Source: Nocardia arthritidis (GTDB lineage Bacteria; Actinomycetota; Actinomycetes; Mycobacteriales; Mycobacteriaceae). From it: 64,000 nucleotides of DNA. Position 1 is the stretch's first letter, and every line of letters begins with the position of its first letter. Positions 28,060 to 37,514 of the stretch are shown piece by piece. Under the pieces are notes generated by a model that did not search any database, had not been told where the DNA came from, and saw only the letters and a program-made list of their open reading frames with translations. Position numbers and translations under genes: made by a program. Location of the stretch: the NCBI RefSeq assembly GCF_011801145.1, contig NZ_CP046172.1, positions 2,294,001 through 2,358,000 on the forward strand, in the 5' to 3' direction.

Positions 28060-29169
28060 ATGGTGGATCTCATCGATCTCGTGCAGACCTTGACCACGCC
28101 GCATCCCCTGGATCGGTACCTGGAGCTGGTCCGGCCGACCCTGACCGTCCGGCAGCTGCGCGCCGAGATCGTCGGCGTCGACCGCTCGACACCCGGCTCG
28201 GTGACGCTCACGCTGCGGCCCACCCGGCGCTGGCGCGGCCACGCCGCGGGCCAGTTCGTCCAGATCGGCGTGGTGATCGACGGTGTGCGGCACACCCGCT
28301 GCTATTCGCCGATCGACCCGGAAGGGCTCGGCGACAAGCACATTCGGCTCACCGTCAAATCGCATCCCGGCGGGCTCGTCTCGCATCACCTCTACCGGAA
28401 CGCCGCGCCGGGCATGGTGGTCGACCTGGCCCCGGCCGCCGGCGTCTTCCGGCTGCCCGAGCCGCGACCGGGCCGGGTGCTGCTGATCAGCGGCGGCAGC
28501 GGTATCACCCCGGTGCTCTCGATGCTGCGCACCCTGGCCGCCGAGGGCTATCGCGGCGAGCTGACCTTCCTGCACTACGCGAAATCGCCGGTGCACGTGC
28601 CGCATCGCGCCGAGCTGGAGTCGATTGCCAAGGCGCACGGTAACTTCCGGATCGAGCTGCGCTATCCGCGGCGTCATCCGGAGCCGCCGCGGGCGGACGC
28701 GCCGGTGGGTTGTACGGAGATCAGCGGCGGCGGGCACTTCGACTACGACGAGCTGACGCGGGTCGCGCCCTGGTTCGCCGACGCGCAGACCTACCTGTGC
28801 GGGCCGCCGGCGCTGATGGCGGCGGTGCGCCGGGTGTACGAGGCCGAGGAATTGGCCGATCGGCTGCACACCGAGGAATTCACCGTCGCGCTCGCGCCGT
28901 CGCCCGACGCCGAGGCCACCGGGACGGTGAGCTTCTCGGCCAGCGGCGTCACCGCGGCCAACAACGGGGCCAGCCTGCTCGAACAGGCCGAATCCGCCGG
29001 GCTGACACCCGAATTCGGCTGCCGGATGGGAATCTGCTTCTCCTGCACCGCGGTCCGGCGCTCCGGTTGTACCCGCAACCTGCGCACCGGCGAAACCGAC
29101 AGCGATCCGGATCAACCCGTCCAGCTGTGCATCAACGCACCCGTGGGCGACGTCGACATCGCCATCTGA
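28060..29169 (+). CDS. ferredoxin reductase for fatty acyl desaturase (Rv3230c-like)
   Basis: 369 residues. FAD-binding domain with R-x-Y-S (RCYSP), NAD(P)H domain with GGSGITPVLSMLR and YLCGPPALM, then a plant-type 2Fe-2S ferredoxin domain at the C-terminus (C-x4-C-x2-C: CRMGICFSC, then a further Cys near residue 360). It passes electrons from NADPH to the desaturase encoded 31 nt downstream, like Rv3230c with DesA3 in M. tuberculosis. Start ATG 28060 follows GGAG; an earlier GTG 28003 lies inside the operator. Confidence 0.9.
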   Translation: MVDLIDLVQTLTTPHPLDRYLELVRPTLTVRQLRAEIVGVDRSTPGSVTLTLRPTRRWRGHAAGQFVQIGVVIDGVRHTRCYSPIDPEGLGDKHIRLTVKSHPGGLVSHHLYRNAAPGMVVDLAPAAGVFRLPEPRPGRVLLISGGSGITPVLSMLRTLAAEGYRGELTFLHYAKSPVHVPHRAELESIAKAHGNFRIELRYPRRHPEPPRADAPVGCTEISGGGHFDYDELTRVAPWFADAQTYLCGPPALMAAVRRVYEAEELADRLHTEEFTVALAPSPDAEATGTVSFSASGVTAANNGASLLEQAESAGLTPEFGCRMGICFSCTAVRRSGCTRNLRTGETDSDPDQPVQLCINAPVGDVDIAI

Positions 29170-29200
29170 GATCAGTCCGAAAACCTAAGGGGATGAACCG

Positions 29201-30349
29201 ATGACAATTCTGACCGTAACCGAGGACGGACCGCTGGTCCTCAGCCCGCAGGACGTCGAGGAACTGGGCAAGGCGCTCGACGAGCTGCGCGCCCGCATCG
29301 TCGCCGACCTGGGCGACCGGGATCGCGAGTACATCTACTCGATCATCAAGGCGCAGCGCGGATTCGAGATCGCGGGCCGCGGCCTGCTGTATCTCGGGTT
29401 CCTGCCGCCGTTCTGGCTGGCCAGCGTCGCCGCGCTGAGCCTGTCCAAGATCCTGGACAATATGGAGATCGGCCACAACGTCATGCACGGCCAGTACGAC
29501 TGGATGCGTGAGCCCGGCCTGAATTCCCGTGAGTTCGAATGGGATACGGTCTGCCCGGCGGATCAGTGGAAGCATTCGCACAACTACATGCACCACACCT
29601 ACACCAATATCCACGGCCGCGACCGCGACATCGGCTACGGCATCCTGCGGATCGACCAGGGCCAGAAGTGGAATCCCTACTACCTGGGCAACCCGGTCTA
29701 CGCGTTCCTGCTGATGCTGCTGTTCGAGTGGGGTGTGATGGTGCACGACCTCGAGGTCGACAACATCCTGCAGGGCAAGCGGAAGTGGTCCGATATCAAG
29801 CGACTTGTCAAGGGACAGTGGCGCAAAGCGGGCAGGCAGGTGCTCAAGGACTACGTGGTGTTCCCGCTGCTGAGCGGTCCGCTGTTCGTGACGACGCTGG
29901 CGGGCAATGTCACCGCGAACCTGGTGCGCAATGTGTGGGCGTACTCGATCATCTTCTGCGGCCACTTCCCCTCCGGCGTACAGACGTTCACCGAGGACGA
30001 GACCGCCGAGGAGACGCGCGGCGAATGGTACGTCCGGCAGATGCTCGGATCGGCGAACATCAGCGGCAGCAGGCTGTTTCACATATTGTCCGGCAATCTG
30101 TCCCATCAGATCGAACACCATCTGTTCCCGGACCTGCCCTCGAATCGTTACCCGGAGATCGCGCCGGAGGTAAGGGCATTGTGCGAAAAATACGGCCTGC
30201 CCTACAACACCGGACCGCTGCACCGGCAAATCGGATCGGTGTGGGCGAAGATCTTCCGGCTCGCATTGCCGGACCGGCTGACGCGGAGTGATTCAACTCC
30301 CGATGTTATCGTGATGCGTCAGCGGAAGGCGACCGAAGTGGGCGTGTGA
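29201..30349 (+). CDS. acyl-CoA/fatty acid desaturase (DesA3-like)
   Basis: 382 residues. Membrane di-iron desaturase with the three histidine boxes: H-N-V-M-H (GHNVMHGQ), H-S-H-N-Y-M-H-H, and H-Q-I-E-H-H, with hydrophobic segments between. It probably introduces the delta-9 double bond into stearoyl/palmitoyl-CoA at the membrane, as in Rv3229c. ATG 29201 is preceded by AAGGGGATGAACCG. Stop at 30349 abuts the next gene start. Confidence 0.92.
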   Translation: MTILTVTEDGPLVLSPQDVEELGKALDELRARIVADLGDRDREYIYSIIKAQRGFEIAGRGLLYLGFLPPFWLASVAALSLSKILDNMEIGHNVMHGQYDWMREPGLNSREFEWDTVCPADQWKHSHNYMHHTYTNIHGRDRDIGYGILRIDQGQKWNPYYLGNPVYAFLLMLLFEWGVMVHDLEVDNILQGKRKWSDIKRLVKGQWRKAGRQVLKDYVVFPLLSGPLFVTTLAGNVTANLVRNVWAYSIIFCGHFPSGVQTFTEDETAEETRGEWYVRQMLGSANISGSRLFHILSGNLSHQIEHHLFPDLPSNRYPEIAPEVRALCEKYGLPYNTGPLHRQIGSVWAKIFRLALPDRLTRSDSTPDVIVMRQRKATEVGV

Positions 30350-30727
30350 ATGGTGATTGGGAAATTCGAAAGTCGTAAGGATTTGATTCAGGAATTGACC
30401 GCCTCCGGGGCGCGTCATATCGGTAATATCGCCACGATCATCACGGGTACCGTCGCCGAGGTGACCAGGGAGATCGGCGAGTGGATCACCGACGCGATCG
30501 AGATGAACGAGGCGGCCGCGGCGGCCCGGCGCGATGCCGCGGCGCACGAAGTGGCTGTGCCGGAAGACGATTCGGCGCCGGACGCCGGAGCCGAATCGCC
30601 TGTTGACGGAAACGGCCACGGCGCCAACGATATTCGGGCCGAGTCGGCTGCTCCGGCGTCGGAGGTCGTCGACGCCGAGGTGGTCGATCCGGAGACCGAA
30701 CGGCCGGACGAGCACCAGCCGGGGTGA
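30350..30727 (+). CDS. small acidic protein of the desaturase operon, unknown
   Basis: 125 residues. The first 45 residues look helical (HIGNIATIITGTVAEVTREI), and the rest is Asp/Glu/Ala/Pro-rich and probably disordered. ATG 30350 directly follows the desaturase stop, so the two are coupled. No family recognised; a regulatory or stabilising partner of the desaturase is a guess. Confidence 0.7.
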   Translation: MVIGKFESRKDLIQELTASGARHIGNIATIITGTVAEVTREIGEWITDAIEMNEAAAAARRDAAAHEVAVPEDDSAPDAGAESPVDGNGHGANDIRAESAAPASEVVDAEVVDPETERPDEHQPG

Positions 30728-31249
30728 TCACCAGACCGGCAGCCTGCGCCGGTGCTCGGTCACATCGGTGATCAGATCCTTGTAGCCGTCCGCCAGTTCG
30801 GCGAGCCTGCACCACTGCAGATGGACTTCCCCGTCGGTCTGCGGCCGGTGCGGTGTGACCCCCAAAGCCTGTTGTGCCGCAATCCATTTCGCGGCCATAC
30901 GGTCGATGACCGCACCGAGGGTCTCGGTATGCAGCGAGGCCCCGGTGCGGTGCGGCACATTGGCCGCCACCCAGTTGTCGATGGAACCGACCAATTCGGC
31001 TCGATGCCCGTCGATATCCTCGACCACTTGACTGCATTTGGCCACCAGCCCGCTCGGCGCATCGGGATCGTGCGCGGCGAGTAGCGCGTTTTGTCGTCGT
31101 TCATGGCATTCGACCAGTTCGCGGGCCGCTGCCAGCACTCGATGCTTGCGGCGATTCGGATCTTCTGGTTCCCGGAATGCGCGCAGTAGCGCCGACGCTG
31201 GCGGCAGCTCGCCGGCTCCGATACGGCTTTCGGCGTATTCGGTTGGCAT
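30728..31249 (-). CDS. DUF4254 family protein
   Basis: 173 residues. The segment LHTETLGAVIDRMAAKWIAA matches the hallmark (N/H)TETxGxIIDRL of DUF4254, and RRKHRVLAAARELVECHERR and VVEDIDGHRAELVGSIDNWV fit the upstream helices. DUF4254 genes often sit beside glycosyltransferases; here the neighbours are a desaturase operon (convergent) and a short gene, so no role can be inferred. ATG 31249 with AGGGG about 9 nt upstream on the minus strand. Confidence 0.75.
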   Translation of the reverse strand: MPTEYAESRIGAGELPPASALLRAFREPEDPNRRKHRVLAAARELVECHERRQNALLAAHDPDAPSGLVAKCSQVVEDIDGHRAELVGSIDNWVAANVPHRTGASLHTETLGAVIDRMAAKWIAAQQALGVTPHRPQTDGEVHLQWCRLAELADGYKDLITDVTEHRRRLPVW

Positions 31250-31648
31250 GGTGCATACCCCTGCACTGTGGCTCTCGATTCGATACTTGGATGCGCCAGG
31301 GCCGAGGAGGATTTCGGGGAGGGGCACCCCTCGGCTCCGGCGCAGCCCCGAGTCCGAAGCGTCCCCCCATAGTCCACCAACACGGCAAAGTAACCGGGAA
31401 ATCCGCGACGATGCGATGAGGAAGACGGCCCGAAAAATCGGGACTCTTTCAGGAAAGCGCGGTCGCCGAATCGGCGCAATAGTATGGTGTACGAACGCAT
31501 AAGCTGCCGGTAAATCGTTATCCTCCGTTACGGATCGGTCACACACCTGCCATCTTGGTGAGGGCGTCCTGATCGCGGAGCGCACCGGCAGCAATCGGGG
31601 CGGCAAGCCGCATGCGTCGACACCGTCGATGGGCTAGCCTCGATATTC
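31250..31648. other. 400-bp non-coding stretch
   Basis: No convincing frame; holds the divergent upstream regions of the DUF4254 gene and the 31649 gene. A GC-rich hairpin (GAGGGGCACCCCTC near 31317-31330) is present. Nothing else recognised. Confidence 0.3.
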
Positions 31649-31969
31649 GTGCCCGCCTACGTATCGTCGCCGGAGCTGCGTTTCGGATTCATGTTCGCCC
31701 TGGAAGACCCCGAGCGAATTGCGGAGGTCGTGCGCACGCTCATGATCCGCAAAACGGTGTCGGTGTTCCGGATCGCCCGCCTCTCCGACGACGACGGGCC
31801 GCCCGAACGCTACGTGGTGAACTGGGCCGCGCTGCCGCAGATCTCGATCACCACCGCGGCCCCGAGCCGGGAGGAGCTGGCGGCCAACCGCACCATGCTG
31901 GTCAATGCGTTCCTCGGCGAGGACGGGGAAGTGAGCCTGTACTCGTCCCAGGGCGCCGCACCGAAATAG
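31649..31969 (+). CDS. small protein of unknown function
   Basis: 106 residues, no signal or membrane segment. N-terminus MPAYVSSPELRFGFMFALED; mixed alpha/beta. TAGCCT lies 8 nt before GTG 31649, consistent with a leaderless start. No family recognised. Confidence 0.6.
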   Translation: MPAYVSSPELRFGFMFALEDPERIAEVVRTLMIRKTVSVFRIARLSDDDGPPERYVVNWAALPQISITTAAPSREELAANRTMLVNAFLGEDGEVSLYSSQGAAPK

Positions 31970-32003
31970 GCGGCTCGCACCGGAAACCCGGCGCGCCGTG
32001 AGC

Positions 32004-32169
32004 CTAGGCCCTGTGTCGAAGTCCCATCCGGCGCCTCCGTGGTCCAGCTCGCCGCCTGGCCGCGTTGTCGTCGTCGCCGATACAAACCCGGTATCGGCTC
32101 CTCCTCCGCCTTGCCAGGCGACGAGCTGGACCACGGATGCATCCGGCCGGACTTCGACACAGGGCCTAG
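32004..32169. mobile_element. 166-bp near-perfect hairpin, MITE-like
   Basis: Ends CTAGGCCCTGTGTCGAAG (from 32004) and CTTCGACACAGGGCCTAG (to 32169) are perfect inverted repeats continuing as 21-bp arms. The interior is also largely self-complementary: TGGTCCAGCTCG/CGAGCTGGACCA and GCCGATAC/GTATCGGC around a 7-nt loop (32084-32090). The outer CTAG (or TA) could be a target duplication, which fits a miniature inverted-repeat element lacking a transposase, of IS5/IS630-like type; family unproven. It lies between the 31649 gene and the DUF4389 gene and could also fold as RNA. Confidence 0.65.
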
Positions 32170-32290
32170 CCGTCGAACTGTTGGCGTGTCGGTACCGGAA
32201 CGTGCCGATCAGGGGTGTCCGGTTTGGGAGAATCTTGGAATTCCCAGCGGTTTGTCGCTCGACTCGAAAGCACCTGAAGGAGCGTCGATC

Positions 32291-32986
32291 ATGCAACCCG
32301 ACAACCCCGGTTACCCGGTCCGCGTCCGTGGCGATCTCGACCCCGCACTTTCGCGGTGGTTATGGCTGGTCAAATGGATTCTGGCGATTCCGCACTACAT
32401 CGTGCTGATCTTCCTGCACATCGCCTACTTCGTGGTCACGGTGATCGCGTTCTTCGCGATCCTGTTCACCGGGAGATATCCCCGTGGGTTGTTCGATTTC
32501 AATGTCGGCGTCATGCGTTGGTCGTGGCGGGTGACGTTCTATTCCTGCACCGCGCTCGGCACCGACAAATATCCGCCGTTCAGCCTGGCGGCCAGCGAGG
32601 ACTATCCGGCCGACCTGGCCGTCGACTATCCGGAGCGGCTGCATCGCGGGCTGGTGCTGGTGAAGTGGTGGCTGCTGGCCATTCCGCATTACCTGATCCT
32701 CGGCGTCTTCTTCAGCGGCCTCATGGTCAACGCCGGCTACGACGATGATTCGGACGGCTGGCGCGGCATGGGCGTCCCGCTGATCTTCGTCGTGCTGCTG
32801 ATCGCGGTGATCGCGCTGCTGTTCACCGCGCGCTACCCACAGGGCCTCTACGATTTCGTGCTCGGCATGAACCGGTGGCGGTACCGGGTGCGGGCCTACT
32901 CTTCGCTGATGACCGACGCGTATCCGCCGTTCCGGCTGGATATGGGCGGCCGTGAAGCCGAAAACACCGCTGCCCCAACCGAATAG
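32291..32986 (+). CDS. DUF4389 membrane protein
   Basis: 231 residues with two tandem DUF4389 units. Unit one reads WLWLVKWILAIPHYIVLIFL and FTGRYPRGLFDFNVGVMRWS; unit two repeats the pattern with KWWLLAIPHYLILGVF and FTARYPQGLYDFVLGMNRWR. Four membrane helices in all. Function unknown. ATG 32291 with GGAGCG about 9 nt upstream. Confidence 0.85.
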   Translation: MQPDNPGYPVRVRGDLDPALSRWLWLVKWILAIPHYIVLIFLHIAYFVVTVIAFFAILFTGRYPRGLFDFNVGVMRWSWRVTFYSCTALGTDKYPPFSLAASEDYPADLAVDYPERLHRGLVLVKWWLLAIPHYLILGVFFSGLMVNAGYDDDSDGWRGMGVPLIFVVLLIAVIALLFTARYPQGLYDFVLGMNRWRYRVRAYSSLMTDAYPPFRLDMGGREAENTAAPTE

Positions 32987-32999
32987 CGCACGGTAACGG

Positions 33000-33030
33000 T
33001 CCGCCCGCCGGTTCACCCCCGGCGGGCGGA
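33000..33030. terminator. terminator between DUF4389 gene and ABC ATPase
   Basis: Perfect stem TCCGCCCGCCGG/CCGGCGGGCGGA with 7-nt loop, overlapping the last codons of the ABC gene (stop at 33013) between convergent genes. Confidence 0.7.
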
Positions 33031-33993
33031 TTCGTATATCCGGCGCACCACGTCCTCGATACCCGGCTCGTCGATGGACAGATCCCGCACCTCGGCCCGC
33101 TCCGATACGGCCGCGAGCAGCTGTGCGGCGGTGGTGATTTCGGCATCGAAGGCGAGACGCTGACGCATCCCGCCCGCCTCGCTGGACAGCAGCCGCGCAT
33201 TGGGGAGATCGTCGAGATCCGGTGTCGGCTCCGCGAGATCGACCACGAGCACCCGGCGCGCGCCGACCGTTCCGGCCAGCCCGGTGAGGGTGCCGTCGTA
33301 GACCAGCCTGCCGTGATCGACGACGAGCACCCGCTCGCAGAGACGTTCGATATCGCCCATATCGTGGGTGGTGAGCAGCAGCGATGTGCCGCGTTCGGTC
33401 CGCTCGGCCCGCAGGAATTCGCGTAATCGCTGCTTGGACAGCACATCGAGGCCGATGGTCGGCTCGTCCAGGATCACCAGCTCGGGGGAGTGCAGCAGCG
33501 CGGCGGCCACCTCGGCGCGCATGCGCTGGCCGAGCGAGAGCTGGCGCACCGGCGTGTCGAGGGTTTCGGCCATCTCCAATTGTTCGACGAGTTCGTATGT
33601 GCGCTTGCGGGCCTGGTCCGGATCGAGCCGGTGGATGGCGGCCAGGATCGAAAACGATTCGCGCAGCGGCAGATCCCACCACAGCTGGGAGCGCTGCCCG
33701 AAGACGACGCCGATCCGCCCGGCGAGCTCGCGGCGCCGCCCGACCGGCTCGAGGCCGCAGGTGCGCACCCGGCCCGCGGTGGGCACCAGGATGCCGGTGA
33801 GCATCTTGATGGTTGTCGACTTGCCCGCGCCGTTCGCGCCGATATAGCCGACGGCGGAGCCCCTTTCGATGCGGAAGGTCATCCGGTCCACCGCGGTGAG
33901 GGTTTCGCGACGGCGTCGCCAGCGGCGCGAGTCCTTGCGGTAGAGAGTGAATTCCTTTGTGAGATCTTCGATATCGACGATTGGTTCGGCCAT
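33013..33993 (-). CDS. ABC-2 type transporter ATP-binding protein
   Basis: 326 residues: Walker A GANGAGKST (residues about 52-60), Q-loop FGQRSQLWW, signature LSLGQRMRAE, Walker B LVILDEPTIGLD and the switch His in LLTTHDMGD. C-terminal 90 residues form an accessory domain. It powers export with the two permeases upstream (33995, 34803), which share short junctions or overlaps. Substrate unknown; the trio resembles the YbhF/ABC-2 or Rv-type exporters of lipids or drugs. Confidence 0.93.
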   Translation of the reverse strand: MAEPIVDIEDLTKEFTLYRKDSRRWRRRRETLTAVDRMTFRIERGSAVGYIGANGAGKSTTIKMLTGILVPTAGRVRTCGLEPVGRRRELAGRIGVVFGQRSQLWWDLPLRESFSILAAIHRLDPDQARKRTYELVEQLEMAETLDTPVRQLSLGQRMRAEVAAALLHSPELVILDEPTIGLDVLSKQRLREFLRAERTERGTSLLLTTHDMGDIERLCERVLVVDHGRLVYDGTLTGLAGTVGARRVLVVDLAEPTPDLDDLPNARLLSSEAGGMRQRLAFDAEITTAAQLLAAVSERAEVRDLSIDEPGIEDVVRRIYESARRG

Positions 33994-33994
33994 G

Positions 33995-34810
33995 TCAGCC
34001 GCCCCCTCCCTGATAGTGCCGAGTGCCGCGCCGCCACAAAGCCATGGCCAGCAACCACACCCAGGCCGCGGCCAGCGGAACGCACCAGGCCAACCAGGAC
34101 GGCAGCAGCGCGGGACCGGGCAGGCGCAGCAGCGCGATGGTGGGCAGATACGAGGTGAAGGCGACCGGAATCGCCAGGCCGAACACCAATTTCAGCGGCG
34201 TCGGGAACACCGAGGTGGGTTGGGCGGCGGCGAATGATCCGCCGTAGGTGAAGCTGTTGGTGAGCTCCGCGCCGTCGATGAGGTAGAACTGCAGGCCGGC
34301 CGCGCAGACGAACAGGCCGCCGAACAGTACGATCCCCCCGACGAGGGTGAGCGTGAGAAGTGTGAAAGATCTTGCGCCCCAGTCGATATCGTTGCGGATC
34401 AGACCGAGTGCCAGGATGACCGTCGCGACGGCGGCCCTGGCGAGGCGGCGCAGCGAGATATCGCTGGTGATCAGCTGCAGCAGCAGCGGCTGCGGGCGCA
34501 GGTGGAACGCGTCGAGCGTGCCCATCCGGATCAGCGTCGGCAAACCGTCCAGATGCCCGAAAATCACCTGGCACAGGGCGAATGCGGTATTGCTCAAGCC
34601 GAACAGCAGCAGCGCGCCGTCCAGGTCGAGGCCGCCGAGCACCCGCGCATTGTGGAAGATCACCCAGACCTCGGCGAATTCGACCAGCCCGATCAGGAAT
34701 GCGCTGAAAACCTCGCTGAGGAAGGACAGCGGGTACGCCCGCTGGGAACGTATGCGCGAGCGCAGCACCGCGGCGTACGGGGTGAACCAGGTGCCGGACA
34801 GTTCAGCCAC
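33995..34810 (-). CDS. ABC-2 family permease
   Basis: 271 residues, about six membrane segments; GTG 34810 overlaps the upstream permease stop by 8 nt. Its stop is followed 1 nt later by the ATPase ATG 33993. Pattern of the PF06182-type (ABC-2, six-helix) permeases that come as a pair with one ATPase. Confidence 0.85.
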   Translation of the reverse strand: MAELSGTWFTPYAAVLRSRIRSQRAYPLSFLSEVFSAFLIGLVEFAEVWVIFHNARVLGGLDLDGALLLFGLSNTAFALCQVIFGHLDGLPTLIRMGTLDAFHLRPQPLLLQLITSDISLRRLARAAVATVILALGLIRNDIDWGARSFTLLTLTLVGGIVLFGGLFVCAAGLQFYLIDGAELTNSFTYGGSFAAAQPTSVFPTPLKLVFGLAIPVAFTSYLPTIALLRLPGPALLPSWLAWCVPLAAAWVWLLAMALWRRGTRHYQGGGG

Positions 34811-35627
34811 CCTGCACCTCCAGCTTGCGCCGCCCCGCCGCCAGTGCGATGCGCCCGAGCGTGCCCATCAACAACAACCAGAACACCTGGGTGCCAACGA
34901 TTTCCAGTGCGGGCATACCGACGATGCGTCCGGAGAACACGTCGATCGGGGCCTGCAGCATCGACGGGAACGGGGTGGCGTGTGCGATGGTCCGCAGCCA
35001 GGCCGGGAACATGTGCACCGGCACGAAGAGCCCCGCGAGGAACGTTCCGAGGGTTTGGTACAGCAGGCGGACGCCGCGGGTCTCGACCACCCAGAACCCG
35101 ACGAGGCCGACCAGGAACAGCGACAGGAACGAAATCATCACCGCCAGCACGATGCTCGCCGCACCCAGCAGATACGGTCCGACGGTTGTCGGCAGCGCGA
35201 GCCCGAACGTCAGCGAGCCGACCAGTACGCTGGGCACCCCGCGCGGCAGGATGGTCGCCGCGGCGCGACCCAGATCGGTTGCCATATAACTGAATTGGAC
35301 ATCGACCGGGCGCAGGAAGTCGATCGCGACGTCACCGTTGCGGATCCGCTCCATCAGATCCGTTGCCGGAGCCATGAATTGCAGTGCGCCCAGCAACCCC
35401 TGTGAGAGCCACACATACGCCCCCATCGTTCCCGCGGTATACCCGCCGAACGATCCGGCGGAGTGCACCGCCGCCATCATCACCGCGGCACGGACGAATC
35501 CGAATACACAGTTGGTGGCCAGCCCGGCGAACATCGCCATCCGATATCGCGCCTGCCGCCGGAATCCGGCAACCACCAGCCGCCGGTACACCTCGATTCC
35601 ATCCGCCCTGGCCAACGCCGCACCCAT
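34803..35627 (-). CDS. ABC-2 family permease
   Basis: 274 residues, about six membrane segments; first gene of the exporter operon. ATG 35627 (MGAALARADGIEVYRRLVVA) has GGAGGGG about 5 nt upstream on the minus strand. The half-size, unequal pair of permeases plus one ATPase implies a heterodimeric exporter. Confidence 0.85.
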   Translation of the reverse strand: MGAALARADGIEVYRRLVVAGFRRQARYRMAMFAGLATNCVFGFVRAAVMMAAVHSAGSFGGYTAGTMGAYVWLSQGLLGALQFMAPATDLMERIRNGDVAIDFLRPVDVQFSYMATDLGRAAATILPRGVPSVLVGSLTFGLALPTTVGPYLLGAASIVLAVMISFLSLFLVGLVGFWVVETRGVRLLYQTLGTFLAGLFVPVHMFPAWLRTIAHATPFPSMLQAPIDVFSGRIVGMPALEIVGTQVFWLLLMGTLGRIALAAGRRKLEVQGG

Positions 35628-35719
35628 CCGACCCCTCCGCTCGGCAACGCACAAGCAATCCAGCCTAGGGTGCCGTGCCGGTCCGCGCAAGGTTCGGCGG
35701 GTCCGCCAGGATGGGGCCG

Positions 35720-36331
35720 CTACTCGCCGGCTTGTGAATGATGGTGGCCCGCAAGGGTTAACAGGTCGGCGGGCGCGCGGTGATCGAGGTTGAATATCTG
35801 ATGCCGGCCGGGGTGGATGGAGTCGAGGGCGCGCAGGTGGGCGCGCGCGTGGGAATGGTCCGCATCGGGATTGTCCGATGTGACGAGGCAGCGCAGCGAG
35901 ACGGCCCCGAGGCCGCAGCAGCGGGAGTAACTGGTTATCGCTCGCTCGATGGGGAGTTTTGTGTCCGCAGGTGAATCGTAAGTTGTTGTCGTGCAGGAGA
36001 ATACGAGCTTGCCGATACCTGCCTCACTCATCGCGTCGAGCAGGGCGAGGGTGGCGCTCGTCGCGCTGTCCCACTGCCATTGCGGCTGCGTCGTCGAAGA
36101 ATCCGCCGCGAACTCGCCCGCGAAATGCAGCACCGCGTCGAAACCTGCTGTATCCGTGAGGAATTGGGCGATATCATGCAGTCGCACCGGTACCGATCTG
36201 ACCTCCGGCGGAAATTGCCCGACACTGTCCGCCGCGTCATCCGCGACGACGATTTCGTGCCCGGCATCCGACAGCAGACGGACGACGGTATTACCGATGG
36301 TTCCGGCGCATCCGGTGACGAGCAACTTCAT
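35720..36331 (-). pseudogene. internally deleted GalE-like NAD-dependent epimerase
   Basis: 203 residues in one open frame, against about 320 for the family. The N-terminus is intact (MKLLVTGCAGTIGNTVVRLL with GxxGxxG, FDAVLHFAGE). After the catalytic Thr/Ser strand (VFSCTTTTYD) the YxxxK region is missing: the text jumps from LPIERAI to RCCGLGAVSLR. A further deletion joins to HLRALDSIHPGRHQIFNLDH near the C-terminus. The active-site Tyr/Lys are gone, so epimerase activity is not expected, although the frame is kept open. It lies between the exporter operon and an HTH gene. Confidence 0.6.
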
Positions 36332-36400
36332 CGATCCGGCCTCCGATCGGGAACAGGTCTCGCACGGGAACGGGTCTTGGGTCTACCAGGGACTATAGGG

Positions 36401-37423
36401 CTATGCGGTGCGCAGGCCGGTATCGAGGTCCCCATCGAGCAGTGCGGCGCCGAGTCCGGTGAGCTCGTGCCGCATGGCGTTGCGCTGCCGCGTGCTCTCG
36501 ATCAGCCCGGCCTCGCGCAGGATCGATGCGTGTTCGCTCGCGGTGGCGAGCGAGACGCCGAGCTGTCGGGCCAGCTCACTGGTGGAGCAGCCGTCGGCGA
36601 TCACCTGGAGCGCGGCGGCGCGGGTCCGGCCGAGCAGCGCGTTCAACGCCTCGTTGGCCGGGCGCGGACCCCATGCCGCGGCCAGGTCGGCGATATCGCG
36701 CAGCGCCGGAATCACCAGCATCTTCGGTGCGTCCCGATCCACGGCCGAGCGCAGCACGATCGGTCGCGGCCAGACGAACAGCGACGGTATGAGCACCAGC
36801 CCGTGTCCGTGCAGGAATTCATCGTGGCAACTGGTGGACAGCGGCACCTCGAGCATCGGCTCCCGCCAGCGCACATGCGGTTGCAGCGTGGCGAATAACG
36901 CCTCGACGCCCTCGGTGGCCATCGTCCTCGCCCACCGGTCGGCAATTCCGTCGAGGTAGGACTGGACGTGTGCCCAGCGTCCCGCGAACGCGACCTCGTG
37001 GAAGTCCTGGACGGCGGTGGCGATGCACCGGCGCACCGCTGCGTCCCGCAGCGTCAGCCCAGCCGTCCACGAAGGCAGTGGCGGGTACCCGTCCCGCGCG
37101 CGATGTTTGACGGTGCTCGCGAGTTCGAGGCCGAGTTCGTCGCGGGAGGCGAGGTGCAGCGCCTCGATACCGGCGCTCATCGATCTGGTGCCCCGGGTCG
37201 GCGTGATGAGATCGACGAAATGCGCCTCGGGCGGGGCGATATCGGCGAGCACACCGAAGTTCTCCGGAATGGCTCGCCGCACCTGGCTGCGCCAGCCCGC
37301 GAACACCGTCGTGTCGCACCGCTGCAACTCCCGGCCCGCCAGCATGGTTTCGCCGAGCGCGCCCAGTGGCGCGCCGATCCGGATCCGCAGCAGATCGTGA
37401 GAGGTGAGGTGGATTCGTTTCAT
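36401..37423 (-). CDS. ArsR-like winged-helix regulator with large N-terminal domain
   Basis: 340 residues. The C-terminal winged helix is clear: AALQVIADGCSTSELARQLG followed by VSLATASEHASILREAGLIE. The N-terminal 250 residues are an unassigned domain with only weak resemblance to DUF5937-type sensors. ATG 37423. It is a lone regulator; nearest target candidates are the 76-residue gene and the decayed GalE. Ligand unknown. Confidence 0.78.
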   Translation of the reverse strand: MKRIHLTSHDLLRIRIGAPLGALGETMLAGRELQRCDTTVFAGWRSQVRRAIPENFGVLADIAPPEAHFVDLITPTRGTRSMSAGIEALHLASRDELGLELASTVKHRARDGYPPLPSWTAGLTLRDAAVRRCIATAVQDFHEVAFAGRWAHVQSYLDGIADRWARTMATEGVEALFATLQPHVRWREPMLEVPLSTSCHDEFLHGHGLVLIPSLFVWPRPIVLRSAVDRDAPKMLVIPALRDIADLAAAWGPRPANEALNALLGRTRAAALQVIADGCSTSELARQLGVSLATASEHASILREAGLIESTRQRNAMRHELTGLGAALLDGDLDTGLRTA

Positions 37424-37514
37424 ATGCTGTCTCGCCCCGTCGTGCCGCGCTCTGCCAACAGCATCGCACAGCGGTTCCGCTAGGGGTGATGGGTGGGCTG
37501 AAGGGTAACCACGA

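Noticed and set aside
31970..32290. Protein-coding gene across the hairpin element
   Set aside because: Frames in both directions arise from the inverted repeat; no RBS or family match.
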